Notes: a model not told the origin generated them from the sequence alone. DNA of 64,000 bases from Nemopilema nomurai (GCA_003864495.1 ML133388.1:2767809-2831808); one strand, 5' to 3'; positions 35,541 through 47,462 are shown, counted from the first letter of the stretch. Made by a program: numbers and translations.

Positions 35541-37118
35541 GTTAGCCCTGCTGGCTACGGTGCCTGTCCCCATTATCCAGGATTGTTGAGTGCGTTGCTA
35601 ACTAGATGACATATTTGATTTGTTGACAAGTTCGTATATTCGCCCTATAACTTATTTCCACGTTTATCATTACGCACTCGGACCTTGCTCAAGAGTACGC
35701 TCGCTCGTCCTTGTTGAGTGAGAATTTCTCGCGCCCTGGCATGAGTCTCCAAAGCCCCAGATTATCGATCATGCCAAAATAGATTAAAAGTTTTGAGGCT
35801 ATGGATTTAAAGAGAAGCGTCTTGCTTCTCGTTGTATTTCTAGTTTTTGTCCTGTGCATGTTTTACGTTGTCGGTTAAAGTGTTTGTTGCTCGTACTTGT
35901 TTATGTTTGTTTGTTTGTTTGTTTATGTTCAGTGTTGTCCTGTTCGGCTGCTAAAGTTTCTTGACAACGAAGCGGTTTACTAGGGGGAAGGCCGTTTATC
36001 CAATATTCGCTTCAGGCTACCACTAAGTTGTCGCTAGTTTGCCAAAAAGGCCACCGTTAGGTTACTGGCGATATTTGACAGTACTACAATTTGAGTATGT
36101 CTACCAGAGATTCTAAGCCACGTGATAATGTCCACGCTATACCATATGTTGTGGGTGCAGTTTGGCGTGACCTAGTCGCTCTGGCCTCGTACCCACTTCA
36201 TGCCCCACCTCGTTCTCACCCGCTGTCGAATCTTAATGCTGACTATGCAGCTTCTGTTGTTTGTAAACAATTGTAAACAATATTTGTACTTGTCGTTCAA
36301 ATCACAAACCCATCAAAGGTTTTCATATGTCTATGCTTAATTGCTGTCAATGAAATTTGCCAAGTTGTAGAATTTTGAAACTGTTTTTCTCTTGTGTTGG
36401 ACTCCATACCTACCATGGCATGTTCTTATGTTAAGTCTGTAGGTAGGGGCTGTGGGTGGGGGCAGCAGGGGTCATAACCTGTTCAGCAGTTGCTTTTTCG
36501 CCCCTTCTAAAAAGTGATGACAAGAGCAAGAGGCACTGTGGCTAGAGACATTTTGAAAAATAGTTACAACTATTAACAAGGATTGCCTTTCCTCACAACC
36601 AGACCCTGAACTTATCATCTTAATCTGGTTGGTTTGAATAGTGGTCGTCTCAAAGAGAAGTTCCTAGTTCACCATGCCTTTAAGTTGAACAAGCCTCTTT
36701 CCATTGAAATTGGTGTGATTTTGTGGATTTCCTTCTTAACAAAGTGTTAAGAATTGACATTTTTGAATAAAAAATATATCTCATTCTTGAATAAGAAAGA
36801 AATCTCATTCTTGAATAAAAAAGAATCCTCATGAGGTATTGTTCTATGCTGCTGATTATGAGGGATGCAAGATGTTGCTTGCTGAAAACAAAACTACAAG
36901 TGTAGCAGATAGTTCAAAATTCAGGCATAAATTTTCACAACTTAAAGAATCCCGATTCTTGATGGCCAACAGCTTCTATGATTCAATCATTAGTGATATC
37001 TTGGTTCACAGTAAAGTAATAATTCAGTAATCAAACTGAATTCGGTAATAAAATCAGTTATCCATTCAGTAATTAAAGGTCAAACTGCCCAGGATACTAC
37101 ATGCAGACAACCCCTCTT
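35541..37118. other. Intergenic DNA between convergent eIF4G and AKAP7-like genes
   Basis: No gene recognised. Short frames at 36091-36276 and 36839-37030 lack domain or splice support. A small repeat of CTCATTCTTGAATAA units occurs at 36753-36832. The 3' UTR of the AKAP7-like gene must begin near 37118, but no clear minus-strand AATAAA was found close by. Confidence 0.5.
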
Positions 37119-38890
37119 CTACATGTCACCCATGACAGGCTTTTCAGCTTCATTTTCATTCAAAGGAATCCTGTCAATAATTTTGTAGAAACCATCTTCT
37201 TTCTTATCAAGCATGGAGCATAGAAGTATTTCTGTGATGCTCTGTTTGCCAAATTCCAAATCCACAAATTCCTTTAAGAACCTATCATCAACATGTTTGA
37301 TTCCTTTTTTCTTCATTTTTCCAAAATTTTTGCTCATTTTAAGCACTGTTACATGTGGGACAAACTCTTCCTTGGCACTTTTTGCTATTTCGATTCCATG
37401 GGAAGAGTAAGCACCCTTCAGTACACTTACAGCATTGTACAAGCAATTCAGAGTGTCATTTTCATCATTATTGTCGGTGCCAACATAGACAACCTTGCTC
37501 CTGAATGTCTTTATTCCACGCAAAGACAGTTCTTTCATACAACTTGAGAAGCAATTCTGAACATCACCTTTGCTTTGGCGTAGGGCTTCTTTTGCCTTTG
37601 AAATTTCATCCTGGCCATCTAAACTCATTACAAACAATGTAAAATGCAGGGTTGGTATTGAAATAAGAACATGCTTGAATGCTGGTTCTTCACTAATGAT
37701 ACTTTCTTGGAACTTTTGCACACTGTCACCAATACCAGGATCATCCACTCTGATGGCCAGAAAGTAGTTTGGAAGGCTCCTATCATTATTTCTTGAAGCT
37801 TGACTTTTCAAATGTTTGTTTTTTCCATCAGAATTTTCTAAACCTGTTGCAGGACCTTTTGACTTTCCTTTCATATCTGTTTTTTTATGTCTCTTCGATC
37901 TCCTCTTGGAATCTGAGAAATTCCTTGTCCTACTGCATACAGATTCATCGAAAAGAATATGAAGGCCATAGTCTTCATCTTTCTCATGAACACTTGTAGA
38001 TTTCTCATTGCTGACAGATTCTCCTTCTGTGACTTTTAAACTTAATTTTTTTGTTTTATCACAAGTATGGCTTTCCAGCTCAGAGTTTTGACATTCCTTG
38101 TTGAAATCACTCTCTTGTGCATCAGTTGAAGCCACCAAACTTGAAGAAGATACATTTTCAGAACCAGGCTCTCCATTTGTATCATTCTTGTACTTCACTT
38201 TTTCCTTAAAATCAATTTCTTCTTCCCTTCCACCCTCCCCTTGATGTATCTTTCTTCTGAAATTCTTTGACAACATTTTTCCAAAGATGCTTCTTCTAAA
38301 ACCTGGCTAGCATCTCCACTTTTGGCTAATGCATCCAAACGTTGACCTAAATCAAACTCTGATTTGTTTTCCAACTTCTCTATATTGGCTTGCTTTTGTT
38401 CAGTCATTGGCTTGCCAGACTCACCTCCAAGAAGAGTGGCACCATCTTCCTTGTAACATGCTATAGTTCTCATAAAGCGCCTGAATACCCTCGTTCTTTG
38501 CTTTTTCGTTTTGCAAGAGCCTTCCATCACTCTGCTTTGCTCTTCTTTTCCAGTCTCTTCGTCTTTAAAGTCACCAGATGATGCCATTCCAGTTTTGATG
38601 CAACTAATGGGGCCAGTTTTACTATCGAATTTGAAGCGTTTGTTTTCTTCATTTACTGCAAAACTCGCAAACGAGCAACCACGTTTAAGATCTTCTTTTC
38701 TGACGTCACTCTCAGAATATTCCAGCCCGGTTTGAGTATTTCTGCTGAAACCAAAGTAATATTTACACTCGTTGACTTGACTTGTATTTTTCTCTGCGTG
38801 TGTTACTTGCTTTCCTGAGAGGATTAAACGGAGTCTTCTACGAGCAACATTACTAAGCCTTGCTAATGGAACAGCATTTCTTGTCGCCAT
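37119..38890 (-). CDS. AKAP7-like 2H phosphoesterase, split by a frameshift
   Basis: Two overlapping minus-strand frames make one gene. The N-terminal frame (38890 down to 38195, 231 codons, start MATRNAVPLARLSN) is basic and Ser/Lys-rich. The C-terminal frame (38276 down to 37119, 385 residues) continues a low-complexity charged region and then has a 2H-phosphoesterase domain at residues about 168-372 (LPNYFLAIRVDDP). It carries both catalytic H-x-T motifs: HFT (211-213, in PTLHFTLF) and HVT (308-310, in FVPHVTVLK). This is the AKAP7-NLS fold seen in AKAP7, ASCC1 and LENG9. In AKAP7 it is a nuclear 2',5'-phosphodiesterase or nucleotide-binding module. No KH or zinc-finger domain is visible, so AKAP7 is the nearest label, but orthology is unproven. 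The frames join at GGAAAAATG near 38275 by a one-base shift. No introns are seen. Confidence 0.8.
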
Positions 38891-38973
38891 TGAAACTTTT
38901 TGTTGTGAGTGCCTCTTTTCGGTGTTGGCGGAAAAGAGACCCGGATAAGAAGTAAGAAAACGAACGGTTCAAG
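38891..38973. promoter_or_regulatory. Bidirectional promoter between the AKAP7-like and DFFA-like genes
   Basis: Only 83 bp separate the divergent start codons. The interval must hold or overlap both transcription starts unless leader exons lie elsewhere. No TATA box is visible. Confidence 0.6.
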
Positions 38974-40201
38974 ATGTCGGCGGTTCAAGAAAGGCCAAGG
39001 AAACCGTTTAAGGTTGGCAACTCAGAAAAAGTCTTTAAAGGCATTGTAGCTGGAAGCCTGTCTGAGCTAAAAGAAAAGTTTTGTTTGGTAAACAGAATCA
39101 ATGAGCCAGTAAAGGTTTTTTTGGAGGAAGACTTAACTGAAGTAGAAGATGAAGAGTATTTCGCTTTTCTACCAGAGCAGTCTAGAATCCTCATTCTCAC
39201 CGAATCAGTGATTTCACGAAGAGGTGGGTATTAAGCCTAGTATCTAGCAAAAGGCTTTTCTGGATGTCCAGTATCTTTTGAGAAATCTCGAGTGGGCAGT
39301 CGCCAAACTTGCAAAACATCCCAAACTGTCTTAACCAGATTTGTGCCTTGTCTTTATTTCCAAATAGCTTCACTATAGCCAGGAAAGTTCCTTTCATTAT
39401 TTATTATATATGTTATACTTTCTTGTTGACATTTTCAACCTTCAGATACAAAAATCTCTAATAGCTGGTCATGGTCAAGTGACATCCCATCTCAAGCTCT
39501 ACCTCTCTGTCCTTTTACACTATGAGTACTGATATGTCATATGCGTCACACTATTAAAACCCAATTTACTCAGGTTTGCATTATTACCCACTCATTCTTG
39601 AGTTATCATGGGACTGAATTAAGATCATGCTGTCACAGCATTATAGTGGCTCAATGAATTAGTTGTTTGTATGTTTGTTTTGATAGTGAAAATTTTGTGC
39701 TGCCAAGCTCAAATTTTGAATAGATGAGTGGAAGAATAGTATCGCTTGCTTCAGGTTCCTTTTTAATGCAAGGAAATACATTAGGACCATATGCAAGCTG
39801 TGGATTCATTATTAATATTTATCGGCAATATTAAATAGATTGTTAGTCAGTTTCTTCTTTTTATAGGCGTTACACATACAGAAAATCAGCTTGAAAGATC
39901 TGAGAGTTTGATCACTCGTGGTCAAGACGTAGCAGATGGAGCCATCTCCAGTTTGAGTCAAAAACTGATGCAAAGAATGATTTCAGACCCGGTATTTTTT
40001 TTGTCAATTAGTGATGCTGAGCTTGAAGAAGTGACTGATGCAGATGTAGAAGAAGCCTCTAAAGAACTTATGATAAGTAAAGATAAAATGTTGATGCATC
40101 AAGATCATTGTGAAAGAGAGCTAACTAGGCGAGCAGATCTTCGAGATGCTTCAGAGCTGCTTCAGTTGTACCAGCGAGTTTCACAACAGGGTCGCCACTG
40201 A
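38974..40201 (+). CDS. DFFA/ICAD-like inhibitor and chaperone of the apoptotic nuclease CAD
   Basis: Two exons: 38974-39223 (phase 1 donor gtgggt) and 39867-40201 (acceptor TTTATAG, stop TGA at 40199-40201), giving 194 residues. Residues about 9-80 form a CIDE-N domain (KPFKVGNSEKVFKGIVAGSL, then VKVFLEEDLTEVEDEEYF and AFLPEQSRILIL), which mediates CAD-ICAD pairing. The C-terminal part (SLSQKLMQRM, LSISDAELEEVTDADVEEAS, HCERELTRR) matches the end of the DFF-C region of DFF45. In animals ICAD folds and restrains the nuclease until caspase-3 cleaves it. The protein is much shorter than human DFF45 (331 residues): the middle of the inhibitory domain is missing or encoded in an unrecognised exon. 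A CIDE-N protein of another type is less likely given the C-terminal match. Confidence 0.82.
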
Positions 40202-40860
40202 TAATCAAAGGCTTGATATGTAAGCTAAATTTGGCATTTTTGAGTTAATGATGTTAGCCCTTCTGTAGGTGATTGGGATTTTGAGAGTCCTTATGTAACC
40301 TCAACTGTTTTTGTATTTAAATTGTAATAATGTTTTGAAGGGGTTCATGTATAGGTTCAAGTTCATAATCTTGATTTCCTCTCTCTTCAAATTGATTTCT
40401 TTGGCAACCGCAGAATCATTCCAAGTCGTTTAAATAATGGTATCTTTCATCCATCAGATTTCCATAATTTTCACACAGCATTATGAAATTAATGCATTTA
40501 AACCTATTTCCAATTTGAGAAAGGGGGTGACAATATTAGATTTGATAAACCATTTGACATGAAATGACTTGTTGAAAACATTTTTTTGAATTAATTTATA
40601 TTTTATATGTTGATTTTTGATGAAGATTTCTGTTTCCTGCCTGTCATAAGATGCTTAATGTTGTCAGCATAGAAGTCTTCATCAGTTTTGTTTCTTGGAG
40701 GACCCAAAATAAAGACCAACTTTAAACACTTAATGTTGATTGAGGGGCTATTACTCGCTCAGTGCTTGCCCCCATATGTAACCCTGCATATGAGCTGTAC
40801 ACACATTATGATTACAATTTTCGTATAATTGGGCAAGCTTGGTCGTCCTTTCACCTAGTA
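40202..40860 (+). other. DFFA-like 3' untranslated region
   Basis: Non-coding AT-rich sequence after the stop, with an AATAAA at 40708-40713, giving a 3' UTR of about 530 nt. Confidence 0.45.
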
Positions 40861-41180
40861 GGTGCTTTGGAGTCTGTCTATATTTCAATGGAAAATCCCA
40901 TTCTTTGTAGACAGAAAGAGTTCCTCTTTCTCTTGGGCTCTTCTAAAGTAAGGTGTTAAGTAACGCTGGTTGGTCAATTATAACCAATCACACACTCTGC
41001 TTATCACCCTCTAGTGTTTTTGATCCGCATCTGGCTAATTATTCAGTCAGTTTTTGGTTATCTTCTGACATTTGCATACTCTAAGGAGTGTCGGACGAAA
41101 AAAGTACTTTAAGTATGGAAAAACTAGTTCCGCTTTTTCTAGCCATTGTGAAGTTTTGTACCACAAAGCACTTGTTTAAA
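40861..41180. mobile_element. Dispersed repeat, copy 1
   Basis: This stretch shares long blocks with 51740-52045, for example CTTTGTAGACAGAA, CCCTCTAGTGTTTT(T/C)GATCC and GACATTTGCATACTC / GACGTTTGCATACTC. Its right end also matches the right flank of the hairpin at 44436-44549 (GTTCCGCTTTTTCTAGC then GAAGTTTTGTACCACAAAGC). No protein is encoded. It behaves as a non-autonomous transposon family. Confidence 0.65.
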
Positions 41181-41217
41181 TAGAAATTGTAAGATAGCCT
41201 TGTAAGATCAGGCAACT

Positions 41218-41466
41218 GTCTTGTGATCACACCAAAGTGACCACACCATAGTGATAGTCATCACATCATAGTCATCACACCATAGTCATCACATCATAGT
41301 GATCACACCACAGTAATCACTTCATCATTATCACACTACAATGTTCACACCACAGTGATTACTTCGTCATGATAACATCATAGTGATCATGAAACAGTGT
41401 TCACGCCATAGTCATCACATCAAAGTGATCACTTTATCATGATCACACCTTAGAGATCACAACCTT
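41218..41466. repeat. 14-bp satellite A
   Basis: About 18 degenerate copies of a 14-bp unit close to GATCACACCATAGT. Intact GATCAC and CATCAC starts keep the 14-bp register across the block. Confidence 0.85.
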
Positions 41467-41559
41467 GGGCAGCAACCTAAAATCACCCTGGTCCATAAGT
41501 CACAAGGGACGTTATCTGATTAAAATGTGGTAATGCTTGGTTGTTTGAAGACAGGTATA

Positions 41560-42092
41560 ATGATCTCTGAACACAGGTCTCTGAATAAGGGTTCTCAGGC
41601 TCTCAGGCTTAAGATCTCTGGATAAAGGTCACTGGAGATCGATTTATGGATGAAGAACTCTGGAATTAAAACTGGAAGAAGGTCTCTGGATGAAAACCTC
41701 TAGATGAAGTTCTTTGGATGAAGATCTACTGACGAAGACATCTAGATGAAAATCTATGCATGAAGGTCTTGAAATTATTATCTCTAGATAAAGATCTCTT
41801 GATAGAAAACTCTGGATGAAGAACTCTGGATGAAGAACGATGATGAAAATGACTTAATGAATAACTGTAGATAAAGAGCTCTATATGAATATCCCTTCAT
41901 AAAGATATCTGGATTATGGTCTCAGGAGAAAGACCTCTGAATGAAGATTCTGGAATGAAAATCCTGGATGAAGATTCTGTATGAAGATCAGGGATGAAGA
42001 TGATAGAATAAATATCTCTAGACGAAGTTCTTTGGATGAAGATCTCTGGATGACCAATCTGGATCAAGATCTATTGATGAAGATCTTTGGAG
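41560..42092. repeat. 14-bp satellite B
   Basis: More than thirty degenerate copies of a unit close to GATGAAGATCTCTG, with single-base insertions and deletions. It has the same period as satellite A about 95 bp to its left but an unrelated unit sequence. Confidence 0.8.
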
Positions 42093-43884
42093 CTTTTCAC
42101 TTCATGAAATGTATATACCTGTTGTTTGGGATGAGCTAGACATTGGCATATGGAACACCAAAGTCCGTGGTATCTACCGTGTAAATGATTGACGACGGTT
42201 TGAGGATCGATATAAGGCAAATGGTGTGCAGCCGAAATTAACTGGCTTGGGACAGGTGTATGAACAACCCCAGATAAAAGTCAAGAAAATGGATTATTTG
42301 CCACTATTTGCGATCGTTTTCGATTCAAATCGTCGGCCTAACAATGGAGATAGGCACAAATTTAAGTCCTTCTAGCTCTATGAAAGTCCCTGCTTATATT
42401 TGTTTTTCAAATCTCTTCGTAACAAATATAAAGAGCTGTATCTAAGAAATGCAGTAAGTTTTGCGATTAACGACCTCATTTTTTTTACACCTGCATAAAG
42501 GCGCACTGCTGAAGGTCGAAAAGAGTTTTTGATTGAAGACTTGCCACAAGTTTTTGCTTAGTCAATAGCGCCCATTGCCAATCCCCCTGTTTGCTTTGCT
42601 GAAGTGCCAATCCGTGAGAAAGTCACATGAGCATTGTCCCAAAGAATTTTGTTAGATGTCTCTTTTCGCATCTACGGTGACAGTTGTTCAAAGAGAAATC
42701 CGCTATTTGGAAGGTTCTGGTTTCGTATCCTATTATGTTTGAGTTGATGGGTGGACCGTCTCTGTGTTAGGCCACTCCTCCGGACATTCTTAGAAGGGTG
42801 AATGTACGGTCTAAGTCATACGGGTCTTCAATATCCTGTTTCACCTTTTATAGCACGTGACAGCGTCATCTCTGCTTGTTTTCGATATAAGGCTAATTAG
42901 AACCGCTATTAGTGTTCAATGTTTCGCAAAGAATCATTAAGATGCTCAGCTTAGCTTCCAAATTCATCAGCAAATGCTGCCAATCAACTAAGACAAAAGC
43001 CGCGATAATGTATAAGCAAAGTCATCACCCCTTGGTGAAGGCTAGTTTCAGACCATCCAATCGTGTGTTGTTTTATTGTTATTTTTAGGAGCCGTTTAAA
43101 GGCTTGATGGGAGAAATGCTAAGTTGAGTTTATGCAAAGTTTTGTCATGAATAAATATATGATGTAGGATGTGGAAGCTATGTAGCTAAACGTGTCGTTT
43201 ATAGTGGAATGTTTTTGATAGTGAAATGCTTTTAGAATGCTTCTTAGATTGGCGATGTTTTTTTTTAATGTCTAGATATGAATTATAGATTTTGATGATA
43301 AATGATCCGTTCTCTGTTAATAAAGTCGCAGAATTTCCACAGGATGTTTTCCAGAAGTTCTCTGATAATTTGACGACTTTGTGTTTTGTTAAGCACAGAA
43401 AAAGTAAACACATTGAATAATTATTTGCATAATGTTACAAAGTATATGCAGAACAGAACCCACCATATTATGGCAATATTGTATCATGGATGTACACGAA
43501 CTACCAATGTAATAAATCAATGGGCATGTTAACACCGCATATACGTCACTAGAGCCCAGTGCTCAATATTTGGAACATGTTATCTAGTTAAGATGAAAAG
43601 CACTAAATCATTGACTTGTACGTTTTAAGGGAAAAGACCTTTAAACTGATGACGTCAAAAGCTAGATGACTCTGCTGAATTTAGCCAGCAATGTCATTGT
43701 TTGGGCAAGATGCTACTTTGCAAGTATAAATACAGAGGCCTCTCTTTACTGAATGTTTGTACGAAGTAGACAATATTTGCATCCCGCCCCCTCCATCCTG
43801 TTGGTTTGCCAGCAATTGAGGATGAGAAGCTTTTTAACGTGATCATTGTGATCAATCGTTATGATAACTGATCATTTTGACAGC
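42093..43884. other. Intergenic DNA, nothing recognised
   Basis: No gene or structured repeat was supported. The minus-strand frame at 43186-43413 has no recognisable features. A CRE palindrome occurs at 43650-43657. Confidence 0.5.
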
Positions 43885-44210
43885 TGATCATGATCATAAT
43901 CAGTCAGTATCATAGTCAATCATTATCATAATCAGTCATTATCATAATAAGTCAATATCATAATCAGTCATTATCATAATCAGTCATTATCATAATAAGT
44001 CAATATCATAATCAGTCATTATCATAATCAGTCATTATCATAATCAGTCGTTATCATAATAAGTCATTATCATAATCAGTCATTATCATAATAAGTCATT
44101 ATCATAATCAGTCATTATCATAATAAGTCATTATCATAATCAGTCATTATCATAATAAGTCAATATCATAATCAGTCATTATCATAGTCAGTCATTATCA
44201 TAATCAAAAG
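43885..44210. repeat. 16-bp tandem array, about 20 copies
   Basis: The unit is AGTCATTATCATAATC. Variants ATAAGTCATT and ATCAGTCATT alternate over much of the array, giving a partly regular 32-bp higher order. The left flank (43840-43900) is rich in TGATCA palindromes. Confidence 0.92.
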
Positions 44211-44435
44211 AATTGGGCAAACGCATAGCAATCCTTTTCCATTTAAATTCGGTGGCCTTTCAGTTTGTTTTTTAGCAATGTCAGACATGCTTTTCTAAAT
44301 AAAATACCTCTCTGTGCTTAACTCTCCAAGCTGGTTCATGCAACGCCTCTTTTAAAAAGATACATGGACATATAATATGGTTTTATAATTCAATGTTTCT
44401 TCAAAGCTGGAACTGACAGGTGCTTAACTTTTTTT

Positions 44436-44549
44436 CAATTGCTAGAAAAAGCGGAACTATTTTTCGCATACTTAAAAGTACTTTTTAGTATTTTTACTTT
44501 TAAGTACTTTTGAGTATGCGAAAAATAGTTCCGCTTTTTCTAGCAATTG
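44436..44549. mobile_element. 48-bp near-perfect inverted repeat (MITE remnant)
   Basis: Arms 44436-44483 and 44502-44549 are reverse complements with one mismatch and a loop of 18 bases. The arm core is GCTAGAAAAAGCGGAACTA. The right arm and the following bases match the end of the dispersed repeat at 40861-41180. This suggests the hairpin is two fused or solo element ends. Confidence 0.85.
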
Positions 44550-47369
44550 TGAAGTTTTGTACCACAAAGCACTTGTTAACTTTTTTTATAAAACTCAAAA
44601 AAGTTTGATCAACCAATAAACAATTGACCAATAAAGGGGAACGATAAGTTACATATGATGAATTGAAAATTCTTAAGGGCGAGACGAAACTATACATTGA
44701 TCTTTCTTATGCAATTGTCATGTTTTAAAAAGTGCATTGGGAGTCAATAAGGCTACTTTCTGTGAAATGAGTTTCTTAAAGACAGAACTTCACTGTACTA
44801 GGGCCCTTTTTCAAACCTCAAACTTCAGACCCCTTAAGCGAACATGTCAAGTTCTGAAGTCTGGGCCCTAGTACTGGAGTCTGGACCCTAACACAGCCTG
44901 ATGGACACATTAACCCTATATAATCTAATCCCTTTTGTATTCACTTCATTCGTTTCGTATTCGCTGCATTCGCTCCGCATCACACGTTCTGCAACCTACG
45001 CTTTTTACGTTTTCACGTGTATCTTTTCTGAGAATATGTCATGTTTATAGTTACGAATCATTGTCTCCCTCTGTGCTTCACAGAACATGCATTCTCGACT
45101 GGGTCAGCAATTTAGTGCTGATGGTTTGGTAATCACCACTAAATGCATATAGGAGACTGTTTCTTTTGACCTCCTTGTGTCTCTGGCCTACAACGGAATT
45201 TCCACAAAGTTATCAGGCCTGACCCAAGTCGAAAGAAGTCACGGGACCCTTAGACCGGCCCTTTCTTCCTTGTTTGCGTTTTGTCTGTCTCAAAGAAACT
45301 ATTTACAAAAAGGCGGGCCATTCCAGTGAACGCTTCTTTGATAAAAAGAAGGCGTTTCGTACGCTTCTCCTTTGCTGCCTTCCAAAGTTCTTGCTTCTTT
45401 AGAAAGGTTCTTGTGTCACTTACATAAGCGAAAGTTAGTCGAAATGGTCTTGTTAAGGTGACGCTCATCAATTAAGGAGGCTAGATTTTGTTAAGAGTTG
45501 GATATGCCGTAAATAAAGATGTTTTTGATATTTTGATGGATGATTTTAATTGGTAATAAAAAAGTAAGTATTTTTAATATCAGAATCATTTCAGTGAAAT
45601 TTTTATCAGCCCTTTTAATTAAATTATTTGATAATATTAAGTAATATTATTTTATCGTGCCAAGCAAATTAACTCAACTTTATTTGTAGGGAAGCTATAA
45701 GTTAATTCATTAGTTTTATATAAACATACTTTGTTTGCAGTAATTTAATTTCCAAGGGAATTTATGCAATTTTTACAATTTCAACTTTAAATAATGAAAT
45801 TTTCTGACGGCTTAGCTGTGGAAGCTGTGAGTTTCACAGGCTATGAAGCTTTTCAACAAATTGATGCTTCTTGATTCCATAAATAATCATGGTTTCAAAC
45901 TTCTATATTTTGGGCTAGACCCCTAACCGATCATTTCGATCGCTTCTTGAGAAAAATAGCCTGTACGTTCAGACAAAATTTTATATTTCTTGCAATAAAC
46001 TTGATTTTCTCAAGGAAAATTATATCTTCCAACTTCAGACTCAAAGATTCCAACCACTATGTGCTGGAATTCCAGTCAACTTTTCCAATCCCAGTTCTTC
46101 TCAAATTAAGGATACGATCCTTTCAATTACAAACGGTTGAAGACCAAAACCATTGCACCTTGTGTTCACTCGTTTCCCGCCATTTGTATTCGTCAGCAGC
46201 TGCCAAAAATAGCTAATTAGGACCATCCAACAAAAACATTATATTAACTTGGCTTTTTAACATTAAGCAGGAATATAAACGATGTGTTGCTGGTAAGTTG
46301 AAACAAGCTAGTTTGTTCGGCTCATGCGCTTCGTTTCCTTGTTTGAAGAACCATTAAATGTAAATTACTATTTCCATTAGAATAAAACGAGTAACGTCAG
46401 GTCGACAAAGTCTGTTTTGGCAGTTTGAAAGAAAGGGGTCTAACAAATAGCTAGCAGAAACAAAAGCCATAATGCAAACTCGAAAGCCCTTAATTGCCTG
46501 CAAATTTTATGCTCGTGTATATTGAAGAATTGTTTATTTAAAATTTTATCCATGCTTTACATAATAAACTAAGATTCCCAATATAGATATATCTAAATTG
46601 AATATATGCTTATATTTATTCTGCAATTTTTCACGTTTCCCCCTTCATATTATGTTTCATTCATTATTAATGGTAGCGAAGAAGACTCAAAAAGATTTAC
46701 GTAGTATGATTCATGCAATATGACTTGAAATGATGTCTTAGGCATGATGGATACGTTCATCGAAATAATGAAAATATGAGTCATAATAGAGACAATTTTT
46801 GCTAGGACAATAAGACAATAAAGACACTTTCGATTTAATGGTGGATATGAAAAATGATAAATTATCCCTTGAATTTGATAAATGATAAATTATCCCTCTT
46901 GACGGGAAACTTAACATAATTGACATAATTTTGGCTGATTTGCAAATTTTGCAAGTATATTTAACCATAAAGGCGCAGATCAAAGATGTGTAGCATCGAA
47001 CAAAACTAGCACTGATGCCCTCTTGAACCTATCAGATGCCCATACTGCACCCGAACCCTTTGGAGCGAAGGGACCAAATGATAACAATGCAAAGACCATA
47101 CATAAATTTTTGGCTAAGTTTCAATTTACAGTAACGAATCGTTATTTGATAGCGGATCCATCGTTCCAGAGCAAACTGATTTGGCGGTTCGCGTCTGAGG
47201 TCAGACAAATCATTTTTGTAAGGCTTAGTCAGCCCACGAATCCTTCATTTGAGAAAGGCTCCAATTAAATGAACAAAGGCAAGGCTATGTCTCGTTGCCC
47301 TTCTGTATCAACCTAGTGCCCATTAAGCGACAGCTGCATAGATTTGTCATTTCTCGTTGCTTCTCGTAG
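44550..47369. other. Intergenic DNA, nothing firmly supported
   Basis: AT-rich. A short inverted repeat built on GTACTAGGGCCC / GGGCCCTAGTAC lies at 44795-44876. Frames at 45250-45471, 45947-46216 and 47023-47268 were examined and show no domain, signal peptide or splice context. Confidence 0.45.
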
Positions 47370-47456
47370 CAGCAAACAGTTTGAGCCTTGGTGTGCAAAC
47401 AGCCATTGGAGAGCCGAATCTCAATTCAGTGCAATGTGATGAAGCAAGGAACACCG
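47370..47456 (+). CDS. Candidate orphan internal exon, phase 1-1, unknown product
   Basis: A pyrimidine-rich acceptor (TTCTCGTTGCTTCTCGTAG) and a consensus donor (CCG/gtaagt) bracket 87 nt. One of three frames is open; it reads ANSLSLGVQTAIGEP then NLNSVQCDEARNT. The exon is phase 1-1, the class common in modular extracellular proteins. I recognise no family and found no neighbouring exon that joins it, so the call is tentative. Confidence 0.3.
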
Positions 47457-47462
47457 GTAAGT

